DNA of 64,000 nt from Alentia gelatinosa (lineage: Eukaryota; Annelida; Polychaeta; Phyllodocida; Polynoidae), in assembly GCA_950022655.1 (NCBI GenBank), contig OX465584.1, forward strand, positions 49,396,723 to 49,460,722. Direction: 5' to 3'. The position numbers and the translations under genes are program-made. The notes below the pieces were generated by a model. It was given only the letters and a program-made list of their open reading frames with translations. It searched no databases and was not told the DNA's origin. This document shows, piece by piece, positions 19,695-26,884 of this stretch (position 1 is the stretch's first letter; each line of letters begins with the position of its first letter).

Positions 19695-20812
19695 ATTGCT
19701 TGTATGTTTTTGGCAGGTTCCCAACTGTTGAATTTGTCACCGTATCCACGCCACTTTACGAGAGCTTCTTTTTGACGTCCTTTTCCTCTGTATTTGAGAA
19801 CTTTCTCTACAACGTACCTCTTCCTTGGAGGGACAGTGACCTTTTGCAGTTCCTGGGGGTAGAATCGACCTTTTATCTCCTCCTTCAACTCGTCTTCAAC
19901 GACACGACCTCGCCTGTCTTGTTTAGACAAGTTGAAAATTTCTTCTCCCCAGTTGGGTTCATACCCTCTGTTGAATGTTTTTTTGGTGTTTAAGAGTCGA
20001 ACTTTATCTCCTACTTTTAGTTTGGGTAAAGGTTTTTCACCCTTTTCATTCAACGGGTATCTATCGTATAACCTGTAGAAGAGACTCTCCATGTTGTCTC
20101 GATTGACATGGGCAGGGGGTATACCTAAAGTCTTATGAACAGTGTGATTATAGGAGTGGACCAAGTCCTGCAAAACATCCACGTAACGATAGGTGTTGTT
20201 GTGAGTGAAGTAGCGCCAAAGTTTACCTTGCAGTGTTCCATTGAACCTTTCTACTAACGCGCATTTGATGTCGTCATTTTCACTCACAAAAAATCTTATT
20301 TTTTCTTCCTTGAGATGGTCTTGGAACTTGTGACCTTTAAACTCGGTGCCTTTATCAGTTTGCACGTATTTAGGTGAGCGAAGTAGAGTCATTTTTTTGA
20401 ATGCGTTTACTACATTTTCACCACCTTTACTCAGAACTGGTTGGGCAAAGGCGAATCTGGAGAATACATCGATACCAGTGAGAATGTATTTGTTTCCGTT
20501 GTTTTCCTTTTTGAATGCTTGGGTGTCTATTAAGTCGAGTTGCCATTGTCTGTCGATCCCCCATGTTTGAGTTTTTCGTCGTTTGAATCGCCTTTTATAA
20601 TTCTTGTGTCTGGTATAGGCGTCTACATCAGTGAGGGCGTCTTCTATGTGCTTAAGACGAGTCTTTTTAAAATGGTGGTCTTTGACTTTAGAAGGACTGG
20701 TGAAACTTGCGGGCTGTCTTGGGTTGGTAAAAGCACTCAAAACTTTTTTTGTAAGTTCACCTTGAATTCGTTTAGATTTTTTATTCTTTTTTCTTAGAGC
20801 CTGGTTGACCAT
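19691..20812 (-). CDS. INT: Polinton integrase with C-terminal chromodomain
   Basis: 373 residues. A retroviral-type (DDE) integrase that joins the element ends to target DNA and gives the 6-bp duplication seen here. The catalytic triad is visible: Asp93 in WQLDLID, Asp153 in QTDKGTEF and Glu188 in LVERFNG, with the usual spacing of about 35 between the last two. LVHSYNHTVHKTLGIPP (about 224-240) is the following family helix. The last 45 residues (RKRYVVEKVLKYRGKGRQKE, then WRGYGDKFNSWEPAKNI) form a chromodomain, common in Polinton integrases and thought to guide insertion toward certain histone marks. The N-terminus is Lys/Arg-rich, with no obvious HHCC zinc module. The stop overlaps the next start by four bases. 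The gene lies inside the capsid cluster, not at the element's end. Confidence 0.94.
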   Translation of the reverse strand: MVNQALRKKNKKSKRIQGELTKKVLSAFTNPRQPASFTSPSKVKDHHFKKTRLKHIEDALTDVDAYTRHKNYKRRFKRRKTQTWGIDRQWQLDLIDTQAFKKENNGNKYILTGIDVFSRFAFAQPVLSKGGENVVNAFKKMTLLRSPKYVQTDKGTEFKGHKFQDHLKEEKIRFFVSENDDIKCALVERFNGTLQGKLWRYFTHNNTYRYVDVLQDLVHSYNHTVHKTLGIPPAHVNRDNMESLFYRLYDRYPLNEKGEKPLPKLKVGDKVRLLNTKKTFNRGYEPNWGEEIFNLSKQDRRGRVVEDELKEEIKGRFYPQELQKVTVPPRKRYVVEKVLKYRGKGRQKEALVKWRGYGDKFNSWEPAKNIQAI

Positions 20813-21792
20813 TGTACCTTTTGAATTCCACTACCTTTCTGCTGAGTGGTCTTACCTCTCGACGACGACGGTAATGATGCACGTTGAGCGAAGGTTGATT
20901 TACTTCTGACATGGTGCATTTGGGGGTTGACTCTTTTAAGCCCTTGCATGAAACTGTAATATCCCACGGGGGTTTTTTTCGTGGTTTTCCCTCGAGCAGC
21001 TTCCGTCAGGAGACTCAGTATGTTACTTCCTTTGAGAGGTTTTCCAGCTATAACCACTTCTCCTTCCCTGTTCCAGTTGATGTACCCCGCTCCTTTTTCT
21101 GTTATGAGGTTATACAGTTTTTTCACTTTTTGTTTGTATGATTTCGGAACGGTTCTCTCTATGTTGGCATGAAAAGAATCCAGAGTGTACGAGCGACCAA
21201 ATGGTGGTTTTTTTTGAGTGGCCTCGTGTTTTGGTGAAGTAGGCGGTGTACTTGTGATAGTGTCATCACTTTCATCATCATCATCATCATCAGTGTCTCC
21301 ATCATCCATCTCTGTGACGTCGTCTCGGTCCCCCTCCACCACATGAGCATCATCATCATCATTGTCATCTTCCGTGTCCGTCATATCGTCCGAGGACGGA
21401 ATCGCCGACATTTCCACTTCGCTTCCTCTAATAGATGGAAGACCGGATATGACTGGAGAGTCGTAAGGATAAACTCTTGAGCGCGCTTTTTTAGAAGCTA
21501 TCATAGACCGTGTCATTAAATCGTTGAATTTTCCCATGCGATTTCGCCTCGTGAAATTTGAATTGCTCAAAATGTTGTTGAGTTTTTTTTGAATTGATCT
21601 CACTGCTTTTATAAGCGGAGCTGTATCGGAAAGATTTTCCTTGACAAGTTGTGTTTCGTAATAAGTCTTAGCCGGATCAGAGGTTGGTGGTGGTGGTGGG
21701 AGAGCATTGTCCTGGGGTGCTTTGTTGCTATCTCTCATCATTTCTTGTGACACCAGGAACATCTTCTTGTAGTTACTGCCTTTTTTCATCAT
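20794..21792 (-). CDS. Polinton conserved protein, probable virion component
   Basis: 332 residues, with a start overlapping the previous stop as TAATG. The N-terminal third has a basic helical region (IKAVRSIQKKLNNILSNSN). The middle (about 135-190) is a run of Asp/Glu with alternating Asp tracts. The C-terminal third carries KVKKLYNLITEKGAGYINWN and a GEVVIAGKPLKGSNILSLL motif (about 245-270). A block of the form INWN..GE.VI.GK...GSNI..L recurs in hypothetical proteins of other Polintons, from memory, so this looks like a family gene and not a host sequence. A role in the virion is inferred only from its place between capsid and ATPase genes. It overlaps the integrase start by 19 bases. Confidence 0.62.
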   Translation of the reverse strand: MMKKGSNYKKMFLVSQEMMRDSNKAPQDNALPPPPPTSDPAKTYYETQLVKENLSDTAPLIKAVRSIQKKLNNILSNSNFTRRNRMGKFNDLMTRSMIASKKARSRVYPYDSPVISGLPSIRGSEVEMSAIPSSDDMTDTEDDNDDDDAHVVEGDRDDVTEMDDGDTDDDDDDESDDTITSTPPTSPKHEATQKKPPFGRSYTLDSFHANIERTVPKSYKQKVKKLYNLITEKGAGYINWNREGEVVIAGKPLKGSNILSLLTEAARGKTTKKTPVGYYSFMQGLKRVNPQMHHVRSKSTFAQRASLPSSSRGKTTQQKGSGIQKVQWSTRL

Positions 21793-22151
21793 TATCGTCG
21801 TATAGCGCTTGATATGATGGAGGTCAACGCTGGAATGGCCACAGCCAATAGCGTTCCAAGAAACCCACCTTTTTGTTCGAATATTTTTCGCTTCTTTGGT
21901 AGAGTAGATTTCTTCCTGGTGATCGCTTTTAGCTCCTTCTTATAAGACGACAGGCGGTTCACTGCTTCACCACTGGGTAGTCGTATGTTTTTATTCATCA
22001 CGTTAATACATATTTGGCTCATTAACCGCACAACTTCATTGTTCATTCCCCTCATTAACTGGTTACACTCGTTTTCAGAGCACTTAGAAAGATGTTTTAA
22101 GAGGGGAAGATGCTTCTTTAAAAGTTGTAACTTTTTTTGCTGCGGCGCCAT
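21792..22151 (-). CDS. Polinton small protein with hydrophobic C-terminal tail
   Basis: 119 residues. A Lys/Leu-rich N-terminus (QQKKLQLLKKHLPLLKHLSK) is followed by helical, basic sequence. The motif KIFEQKGGF leads into a hydrophobic tail (LGTLLAVAIPALTSIISSAI) that could span or disrupt a membrane. Small proteins with this KKHLPLLK...QKGGF-hydrophobic layout recur beside capsid genes in Polintons and related elements, from memory. They are suspected minor virion or membrane-lytic proteins, but the function is unproven. The stop overlaps the next start by one base (TAATG), and the ATPase gene ends 81 bases upstream. Confidence 0.7.
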   Translation of the reverse strand: MAPQQKKLQLLKKHLPLLKHLSKCSENECNQLMRGMNNEVVRLMSQICINVMNKNIRLPSGEAVNRLSSYKKELKAITRKKSTLPKKRKIFEQKGGFLGTLLAVAIPALTSIISSAIRR

Positions 22152-22232
22152 CGTGTTGAGATTCCCTCAGGCTTCACTCAAAAAAAAACAACAACAAAAA
22201 AAACAACAAACCAATGGAGAGTGGTGGGTTAG
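22152..22232 (-). other. A-rich spacer after the ATPase gene
   Basis: An 81-bp gap between the ATPase stop and the next start. On the plus strand it carries A-rich runs (CAAAAAAAAACAACAAC near 22178). No feature beyond this. Confidence 0.3.
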
Positions 22233-22886
22233 CTATTCCGGAATGAAAACAGCTGTGTTTTCAGGCGACGTAATGCTATCCCTCACACGGAAACGGTCCG
22301 GTGTTGACTGCTTGAAGTCTATCACTATATATGAATGAGGTTCCACAGTTTCCTTGGTATATACCTTTGTCAAGAAACTCGGGTTTGAAGGAAACACTTG
22401 TCTAGACATGGTGTTGACTTGACTCATATCTCTTGGGTTTTTAAACAGCACCATATAGTGAGCGTTAATACTAATGGTTCTATAGTCTTTATGAGGTAGT
22501 AACAGATTTTGTGTGATGAATATCACGCTTATATTCCTATGGTGTGAACCCTTTATAAATAAGTCTTTTATAAGTGGGAGATCGTCGGAGTCTGTTAGGT
22601 CGTCTATAATGAGAAGTGTTTTTTGATTTGGATCTCTTTTTTTGTGTAGTAACTCCTCTTCGCTGAGTAAACCTTGATTAAAGCGGACTTTACCCTTGAA
22701 ACGTTCAAACGACGGTTGCCATTGACTGTAGCAATAGATGATGTCATCTACTTTCGGCGATAATAGAGTGTTAACTTTCTCTAGAATTTTAAAAACTAGC
22801 TCACTCTTTCCACACGACGAAGGACCACTTAGAATCAGCGTGAAAGGCGTCTTGAGAATGTTGACATCGCTGTCCACGCGCTCCAT
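22233..22886 (-). CDS. ATP: Polinton genome-packaging ATPase (FtsK/HerA type)
   Basis: 217 residues. An A32-like packaging ATPase that drives DNA into preformed capsids in related viruses. Walker A is GPSSCGKS (residues 21-28), preceded by a hydrophobic strand. Walker B is TLLIIDDL (90-97) with the acidic pair at 95-96. A sensor-like strand VIFITQNLL, with Gln about 125, follows. FKNPRDMSQVNTMSRQVFP (about 149-167) is the characteristic post-sensor segment of this family in Polintons. The length is typical. It is the first gene of the leftward cluster. A TATA-like GGTTATAAAA on the minus strand (22929-22938) lies about 43 bases before the ATG. Confidence 0.92.
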   Translation of the reverse strand: MERVDSDVNILKTPFTLILSGPSSCGKSELVFKILEKVNTLLSPKVDDIIYCYSQWQPSFERFKGKVRFNQGLLSEEELLHKKRDPNQKTLLIIDDLTDSDDLPLIKDLFIKGSHHRNISVIFITQNLLLPHKDYRTISINAHYMVLFKNPRDMSQVNTMSRQVFPSNPSFLTKVYTKETVEPHSYIVIDFKQSTPDRFRVRDSITSPENTAVFIPE

Positions 22887-22928
22887 TTGACTATCTTAAA
22901 CTGACGACGCGTGTTGTAAAACATGCTG

Positions 22929-22938
22929 TTTTATAACC
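22929..22938 (-). promoter_or_regulatory. TATA-like element before the ATPase gene
   Basis: Minus-strand GGTTATAAAA lies about 43-52 bases upstream of the ATPase ATG, at the head of a block of nine closely packed leftward genes. A promoter for the cluster is a reasonable inference. No initiator was identified. Confidence 0.4.
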
Positions 22939-23381
22939 GTTTTGTTTTGGTGGGTTTTTTTTTAAAACCATCGTTCTAAGAGTGGTCGCGGTTGAAACCT
23001 GATAAATGAGGTGATTAAGTAAAGATTATCTCGTATACGATGACACTACTGGTGATATTAAAGTTTTTATTTTATTTTTTCTATTTTTCCCTCCTCAGAA
23101 ACGTGCGAGTGAAGGGAGTGGGGGCTTGAACATGATATCAAACTGGTGAGTGGGGGGTTTTCCCGACAAGCGGGAAAACCTGATTCGGACATTTTTATTT
23201 CACAACAGGGGAATATAAAGGGGAAATCATCACATTGGAGATATTAGTAATAAGGATAATATAGTGTAGGAGTGGTAACTATTTCTTTAAAAAGTCGAAA
23301 AAAATCATGAGAGTTTTACTTAAAGATTCAAAAAAGAGCCGGCGGGGGGGGGGGAGGGTTAAATAGAGTGTTTAAATTATT
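22939..23381. other. Polinton spacer with G-rich tract
   Basis: Non-coding sequence between the ATPase cluster and the 228-residue gene. It holds T-rich stretches (TTTTTATTTTATTTT near 23066) that read as AATAAA-type polyadenylation signals on the minus strand for the upstream gene. It also has a run of about a dozen G at 23344-23354 that could form a quadruplex. Confidence 0.4.
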
Positions 23382-24068
23382 TCATGCGAAATCGTTTACC
23401 GGAAAAGACGTGACTACAGTGTAGTGTTTCTTTTCCGATTCCCATCTGATAATTGTTCTATTTATAAAACAACACCCCTTTTGGGAATGACCGATCTCGT
23501 GATCAAAGAATTTTTCCACTATAACGGAATCCTCTTTGGTAGGTGAAATTTTGAGACTACTCGGGTGGGTGAGTGTAGCTATAATGAGCGGGAGAACCAT
23601 GACTCTTTCACCGATGTAATATCCGAGTGATGATTGATGAAATTTAGGATCGCTACAAGCCATGTAATACCCCATTCCTTCCTTACTTGAGATGTAGGAA
23701 GGGATGACGTGTCTATTTTCTATGTGCCTCATTGCGCACCTACTAATCAAAATACCGTTAACATTCTGGTCTCCTAGTCCCACTGATGCCACACTTCTCA
23801 ATGATTTAACGCTAGAAGAAGCGTTGTCCTTGAAAGTTATCGCGTCCAGAAATGAAGGAACAAATGCCGCACAATTTATAGAGGGGAGGGCGACCCCCGC
23901 CGTAAGACTAAAATGGCTCTTTGTGAAACTTCTTACACGCCTCTTGATCTTAATCGACCTACCTCCTACACCATGTAGATTGAACTCCTTATCCTCTAAT
24001 GTGTACAGAGATGATTTCGACTCATTCTCCTGTTGGTCCGAATGTGAGGATACGCTCATTTCAGACAT
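23382..24068 (-). CDS. Polinton-encoded protein of unknown function
   Basis: 228 residues from the ATG at 24068; the open frame extends to a TTG at 24155, which I reject as a start. The N-terminus is Ser/Glu-rich and polar. From about residue 30 it looks folded: FNLHGVGGRSIKIKRRVRSF, VGLGDQNVNGILISRCAMRH, YYIGERVMVLPLIIATLTHP, and a His/Cys-containing end, FFDHEIGHSQKGCCF. I recognise no family. The base composition matches the neighbouring element genes. It lies alone, with its own 3' signals, between the two transcription blocks, so it may be an early, regulatory or host-interaction gene, but this is speculation. Confidence 0.6.
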   Translation of the reverse strand: MSEMSVSSHSDQQENESKSSLYTLEDKEFNLHGVGGRSIKIKRRVRSFTKSHFSLTAGVALPSINCAAFVPSFLDAITFKDNASSSVKSLRSVASVGLGDQNVNGILISRCAMRHIENRHVIPSYISSKEGMGYYMACSDPKFHQSSLGYYIGERVMVLPLIIATLTHPSSLKISPTKEDSVIVEKFFDHEIGHSQKGCCFINRTIIRWESEKKHYTVVTSFPVNDFA

Positions 24069-24539
24069 TTTCACAACAAAAAGTGCAATGCTCGGGTATA
24101 GTAAACGTTTTGATGTGTGGGTAATGTCTGAGGAGCAGGGGAAGAATGAATTCAAAATTAGAGACTGACTTACTATACCTTAAGAAACCAACCGAAACGA
24201 CGGTGGTAAACAAATAAATTTCCCGAATAGGCGTGGAAAACATGTAGATCGACTCGAGTAAAACCACCTCTCATTGGATAAAATTCGAAAAATAGCTCGT
24301 TAAAAGGGTGGTGGTGGTGGTAGTGAGGGTGGTGGTGGTGGTGGTGGTGGTGGTGGTGGTGACATGAGTATCGAGTAGCTCCACTGAGATCAGCAGCTCC
24401 ACTGAGATCAGCGCAACGAGTGTCCCTTAACCGTCTTATAGATACTTTTTTTAAAGGAAAGTCGTTATTCATGATAATTACGTAGCGGGGTGGAAAACGT
24501 TATACTACAAACCCCACAGTGAAGTAACGGTTTTGTTTA

Positions 24540-24830
24540 CGGTAAAAAAAGTTAAACTATGGTGCAACGTGAGTTGCTAACGTATGTTGAACGTCTTCAT
24601 TGTTATTTCCATATGAACGAGTTGAATACGTTGAATAACGTTGTGGTAACGTATGGTTTGATTACAGTAAAAAGTTATACTATGGCGCAACGTAAGTTGG
24701 CAGCGTATGTTGAACGTCCCCCTGTTATTGAACAACGTTGTGGTAACGCGCACATTTCACCGGGTTATTCCCATATGAACGTCTTGAATACGTTGAATAA
24801 CGTTGAGGTAACGTATACATTTCACTGAGT
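24540..24830 (+). repeat. Direct repeats rich in AACGT motifs
   Basis: A unit beginning near 24545 (AAAAAGTTAAACTATGGTGC) recurs in diverged form near 24669 (AAAAAGTTATACTATGGCGC). Shared landmarks are CGTATGTTGAACGTC, CCATATGAACG, GAATACGTTGAATAACGTTG and GGTAACGTAT. The short motif AACGT or its complement appears many times in about 290 bp. Confidence 0.65.
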
Positions 24831-24837
24831 ATATAAA
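24830..24837 (+). promoter_or_regulatory. TATA box for the 500-residue gene
   Basis: TATATAAA followed about 30 bases later by TCTCTCAATTC, an initiator-like pyrimidine/A context, and by the ATG at 24945. It lies directly after the AACGT repeats. Confidence 0.5.
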
Positions 24838-24944
24838 CTCGACTGAATGAGCTGCTCTCTCAATTCGCCACCTCTACTCATAGGACGCCCAACAACCTTG
24901 TTACCTTCTCCACTCCGACGACATCGTTAACTTCCCTACAGAGG

Positions 24945-26447
24945 ATGGGTAGATCTCGACTCTCCAAAGCATCGGCAGCTTCGAAGAAACTTCCACCTCT
25001 AAAAATCAACTTGAATCAAAAGGGTGTCATCGACGAAGAAGGAGCCGTGCTCCCACTCCACTTATCCCCAGATAGTGGACCACTTCAAACTTCACCTGTG
25101 AAACCCCGCTCACCTGGCGCAGCTTCCCGCGAAGGTGGAAGTGTAACTTTGAGTGAGGCAGCGTTAATTGATCAAACTCTGAAGACGGTTGGTGACAACG
25201 ACTCTCAATTCTGGGATCCTACCGTTGAAAAACCGGACTCGACAACGAGTTGGGAAACATATTTCAACAACACGAATAAGACGTTAGAAGAACGTTTGGC
25301 AGACGCAAGACGAGGAAAGCCGTTCTTGCTTGAGGCCGTAGAAGCAAGCTTGGCCAGTGACGATCGAAAATCGTGCCTCGACGAATCTACAGAGGGGGAG
25401 GAGGAGGAGGGTGAGAACGAGACTACAGGTAGTGTTGCACCACCTAACTCTCCCTTCACCCCACCAATAGAAGAAGTCTTGTCACAGAGTGGACAAAACA
25501 CAACATTCAACCTATCTTCAGGCGCTGACACACAACACGACCTGGCCGTGGTTTCATCTGAAACCACAACCAACAAAGGTGACAGGCGGGGGCTCTCTCT
25601 CTCTCTTGAAGTCCAGGTGGACGAGGATGATTTCCAACCTGTCGCCGAACCCAAACCTCCGAAGAAGAAGCGTCGACTCTCAACACTCCCTCCGCGTCCG
25701 CTAGAAAACGGTGCCGCAAACTTTCTCAATAGTGGTGGTGTCAACACCTCCACTACTAAACCTAGTTGCGACCTGCTGAACACGGCAATCAAATCATCCA
25801 TCGGTGAGTTACCACCCACCAAAACACCTCAAAAGAAAAAGAGAGCTCATAAGACTAAACCCACAGCAAAAATCACACCTAACGAGTTCTTCAAACCAGC
25901 TAAAAAAAAAACCAGTGAAATCAGCAGTGTGTGCGAGCCTGAAGAATGGGTAGTCAAACACCCAAATAAGGTGTTGTATGTCAAAGGTGAATTCAATACC
26001 GCTGTAACCATTTTCAGTGAAACACAGGAAAAAGGGTTTATGTTCAAGAGGTACCTCGGTAAACCTTATGAAAAGCAGATCGTCATCTCCAGTGTGGCCA
26101 TAGACAACCTGAGTCTCGCCCTGCCTATGATACTCCACAATCATGAAGTCATGCAAACCGACAGCGACGCGGGAGTGGTGAACATCACATCCTTTTGTCA
26201 ACGCTTGGGGGGTGAAAAACAAGACCTGGAAATCGCCTTGCTCTTGTACCAAGGCACAGTGAAGATTCACATCGGTACTGGGTCGTACATCAACGAAATG
26301 GTCATGGAAGTCACCCTGGGTATGCGTAAAACCCACGGGCCTAGCCATGGTGGAATGGTGCTCCCACTCAACTTCCTGCTCGACTTCGAAAAACGCATAG
26401 CTTCTGTGTGCACTGAGGCGTTCAAAAATAAGACACCCACCAAGTGA
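24945..26447 (+). CDS. Polinton-encoded 500-residue protein, unknown, possible DNA-binding C-terminus
   Basis: 500 residues. The first 320 are low-complexity and probably disordered: Ser/Pro/Thr-rich with an acidic cluster (GEEEEGENE) and basic patches that look like nuclear-localisation signals (PKKKRRLS near 229; KKKRAHKTK). The last 170 residues appear folded: VLYVKGEFNTAVTIF, SSVAIDNLSLALPMILHNHE, LLLYQGTVKIHIGTG and GGMVLPLNFLLDFEKRI. The ending faintly recalls the beta-sheet and ...LP...LL..E layout of PC4-type single-strand DNA-binding proteins, but this is too weak to name. It is just upstream of, and co-directional with, the DNA polymerase. A role in replication or transcription is therefore a fair guess only. 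Confidence 0.62.
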   Translation: MGRSRLSKASAASKKLPPLKINLNQKGVIDEEGAVLPLHLSPDSGPLQTSPVKPRSPGAASREGGSVTLSEAALIDQTLKTVGDNDSQFWDPTVEKPDSTTSWETYFNNTNKTLEERLADARRGKPFLLEAVEASLASDDRKSCLDESTEGEEEEGENETTGSVAPPNSPFTPPIEEVLSQSGQNTTFNLSSGADTQHDLAVVSSETTTNKGDRRGLSLSLEVQVDEDDFQPVAEPKPPKKKRRLSTLPPRPLENGAANFLNSGGVNTSTTKPSCDLLNTAIKSSIGELPPTKTPQKKKRAHKTKPTAKITPNEFFKPAKKKTSEISSVCEPEEWVVKHPNKVLYVKGEFNTAVTIFSETQEKGFMFKRYLGKPYEKQIVISSVAIDNLSLALPMILHNHEVMQTDSDAGVVNITSFCQRLGGEKQDLEIALLLYQGTVKIHIGTGSYINEMVMEVTLGMRKTHGPSHGGMVLPLNFLLDFEKRIASVCTEAFKNKTPTK

Positions 26448-26884
26448 GCCAGTACCACCAGCTGCTGAGTGTAAAAGGTCGAACTCGTATAGTTAGTTAG
26501 TTAGTTGTTTAGTACATTCACCTATTTACTCGAGAAGGACTCATAACCCTCAACTAGATTTTAAAATGGTGATACTAGCCATATAGTAAGGATAGTAGGT
26601 CTCATATAGTGGTATAAAAGTTAGTTACTTTATACAACTTTTTTTTACCCTGTGAACTCAAGAAGAAGGACTCGTACCGCTCAACTACAGGGACTAGAGC
26701 TAAGACTTGTGTAATAGTCGGACTCATATACGTGTGTAACTCTACATAATCTTCTCTACAAGAACTTGCAACATAACGTGAGTACTCTCATTTTACTCAT
26801 TTATATAGTCACCTTTTTTTTTATATAACCACAATTTATTCTGTACATTAACCGGTGTTGAAAGGGGGCTTGTATAAATTTATA
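26448..26884 (+). promoter_or_regulatory. Spacer and probable promoter of the DNA polymerase gene
   Basis: 437 non-coding bases with repeated GTTAGTTAGTTAG-like steps (near 26490) and two similar blocks reading AGAAGGACTCATAACCCTCA and AGAAGGACTCGTACCGCTCA (near 26534 and 26664). A strong TATA box, TATAAAAG, lies at 26613-26620, about 265 bases before the polymerase ATG. Confidence 0.45.

Larger units (their letters stand above)
24069..24944. promoter_or_regulatory. Divergent control region of the Polinton
   Basis: This region separates leftward from rightward genes. It contains a GGT/GGTGGT microsatellite (24306-24360) and a doublet CAGCTCCACTGAGATCAG (near 24376 and 24393). About 24540-24830 holds two diverged direct repeats packed with AACGT/ACGTT motifs. 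A TATA box, TATATAAA, lies at 24830-24837, 108 bases before the rightward ATG. Promoter function is inferred from this layout. Confidence 0.5.

Noticed and set aside
24173..24472. Minus-strand 99-codon frame with a run of histidines in the Polinton spacer
   Set aside because: The histidine run comes from a GGT microsatellite; flanking residues match nothing and the region is better explained as control sequence.
25205..25822. Long minus-strand frame of 205 codons opposite the 500-residue gene
   Set aside because: Shadow of the plus-strand gene, Ser/Val-rich as expected from antisense codons; no family resemblance.
26855..26884. GTG-initiated 10-codon extension of the DNA polymerase
   Set aside because: A eukaryotic element should use the ATG at 26885, which is followed directly by the CPYC zinc-ribbon-like motif; the extension shows no conserved sequence.
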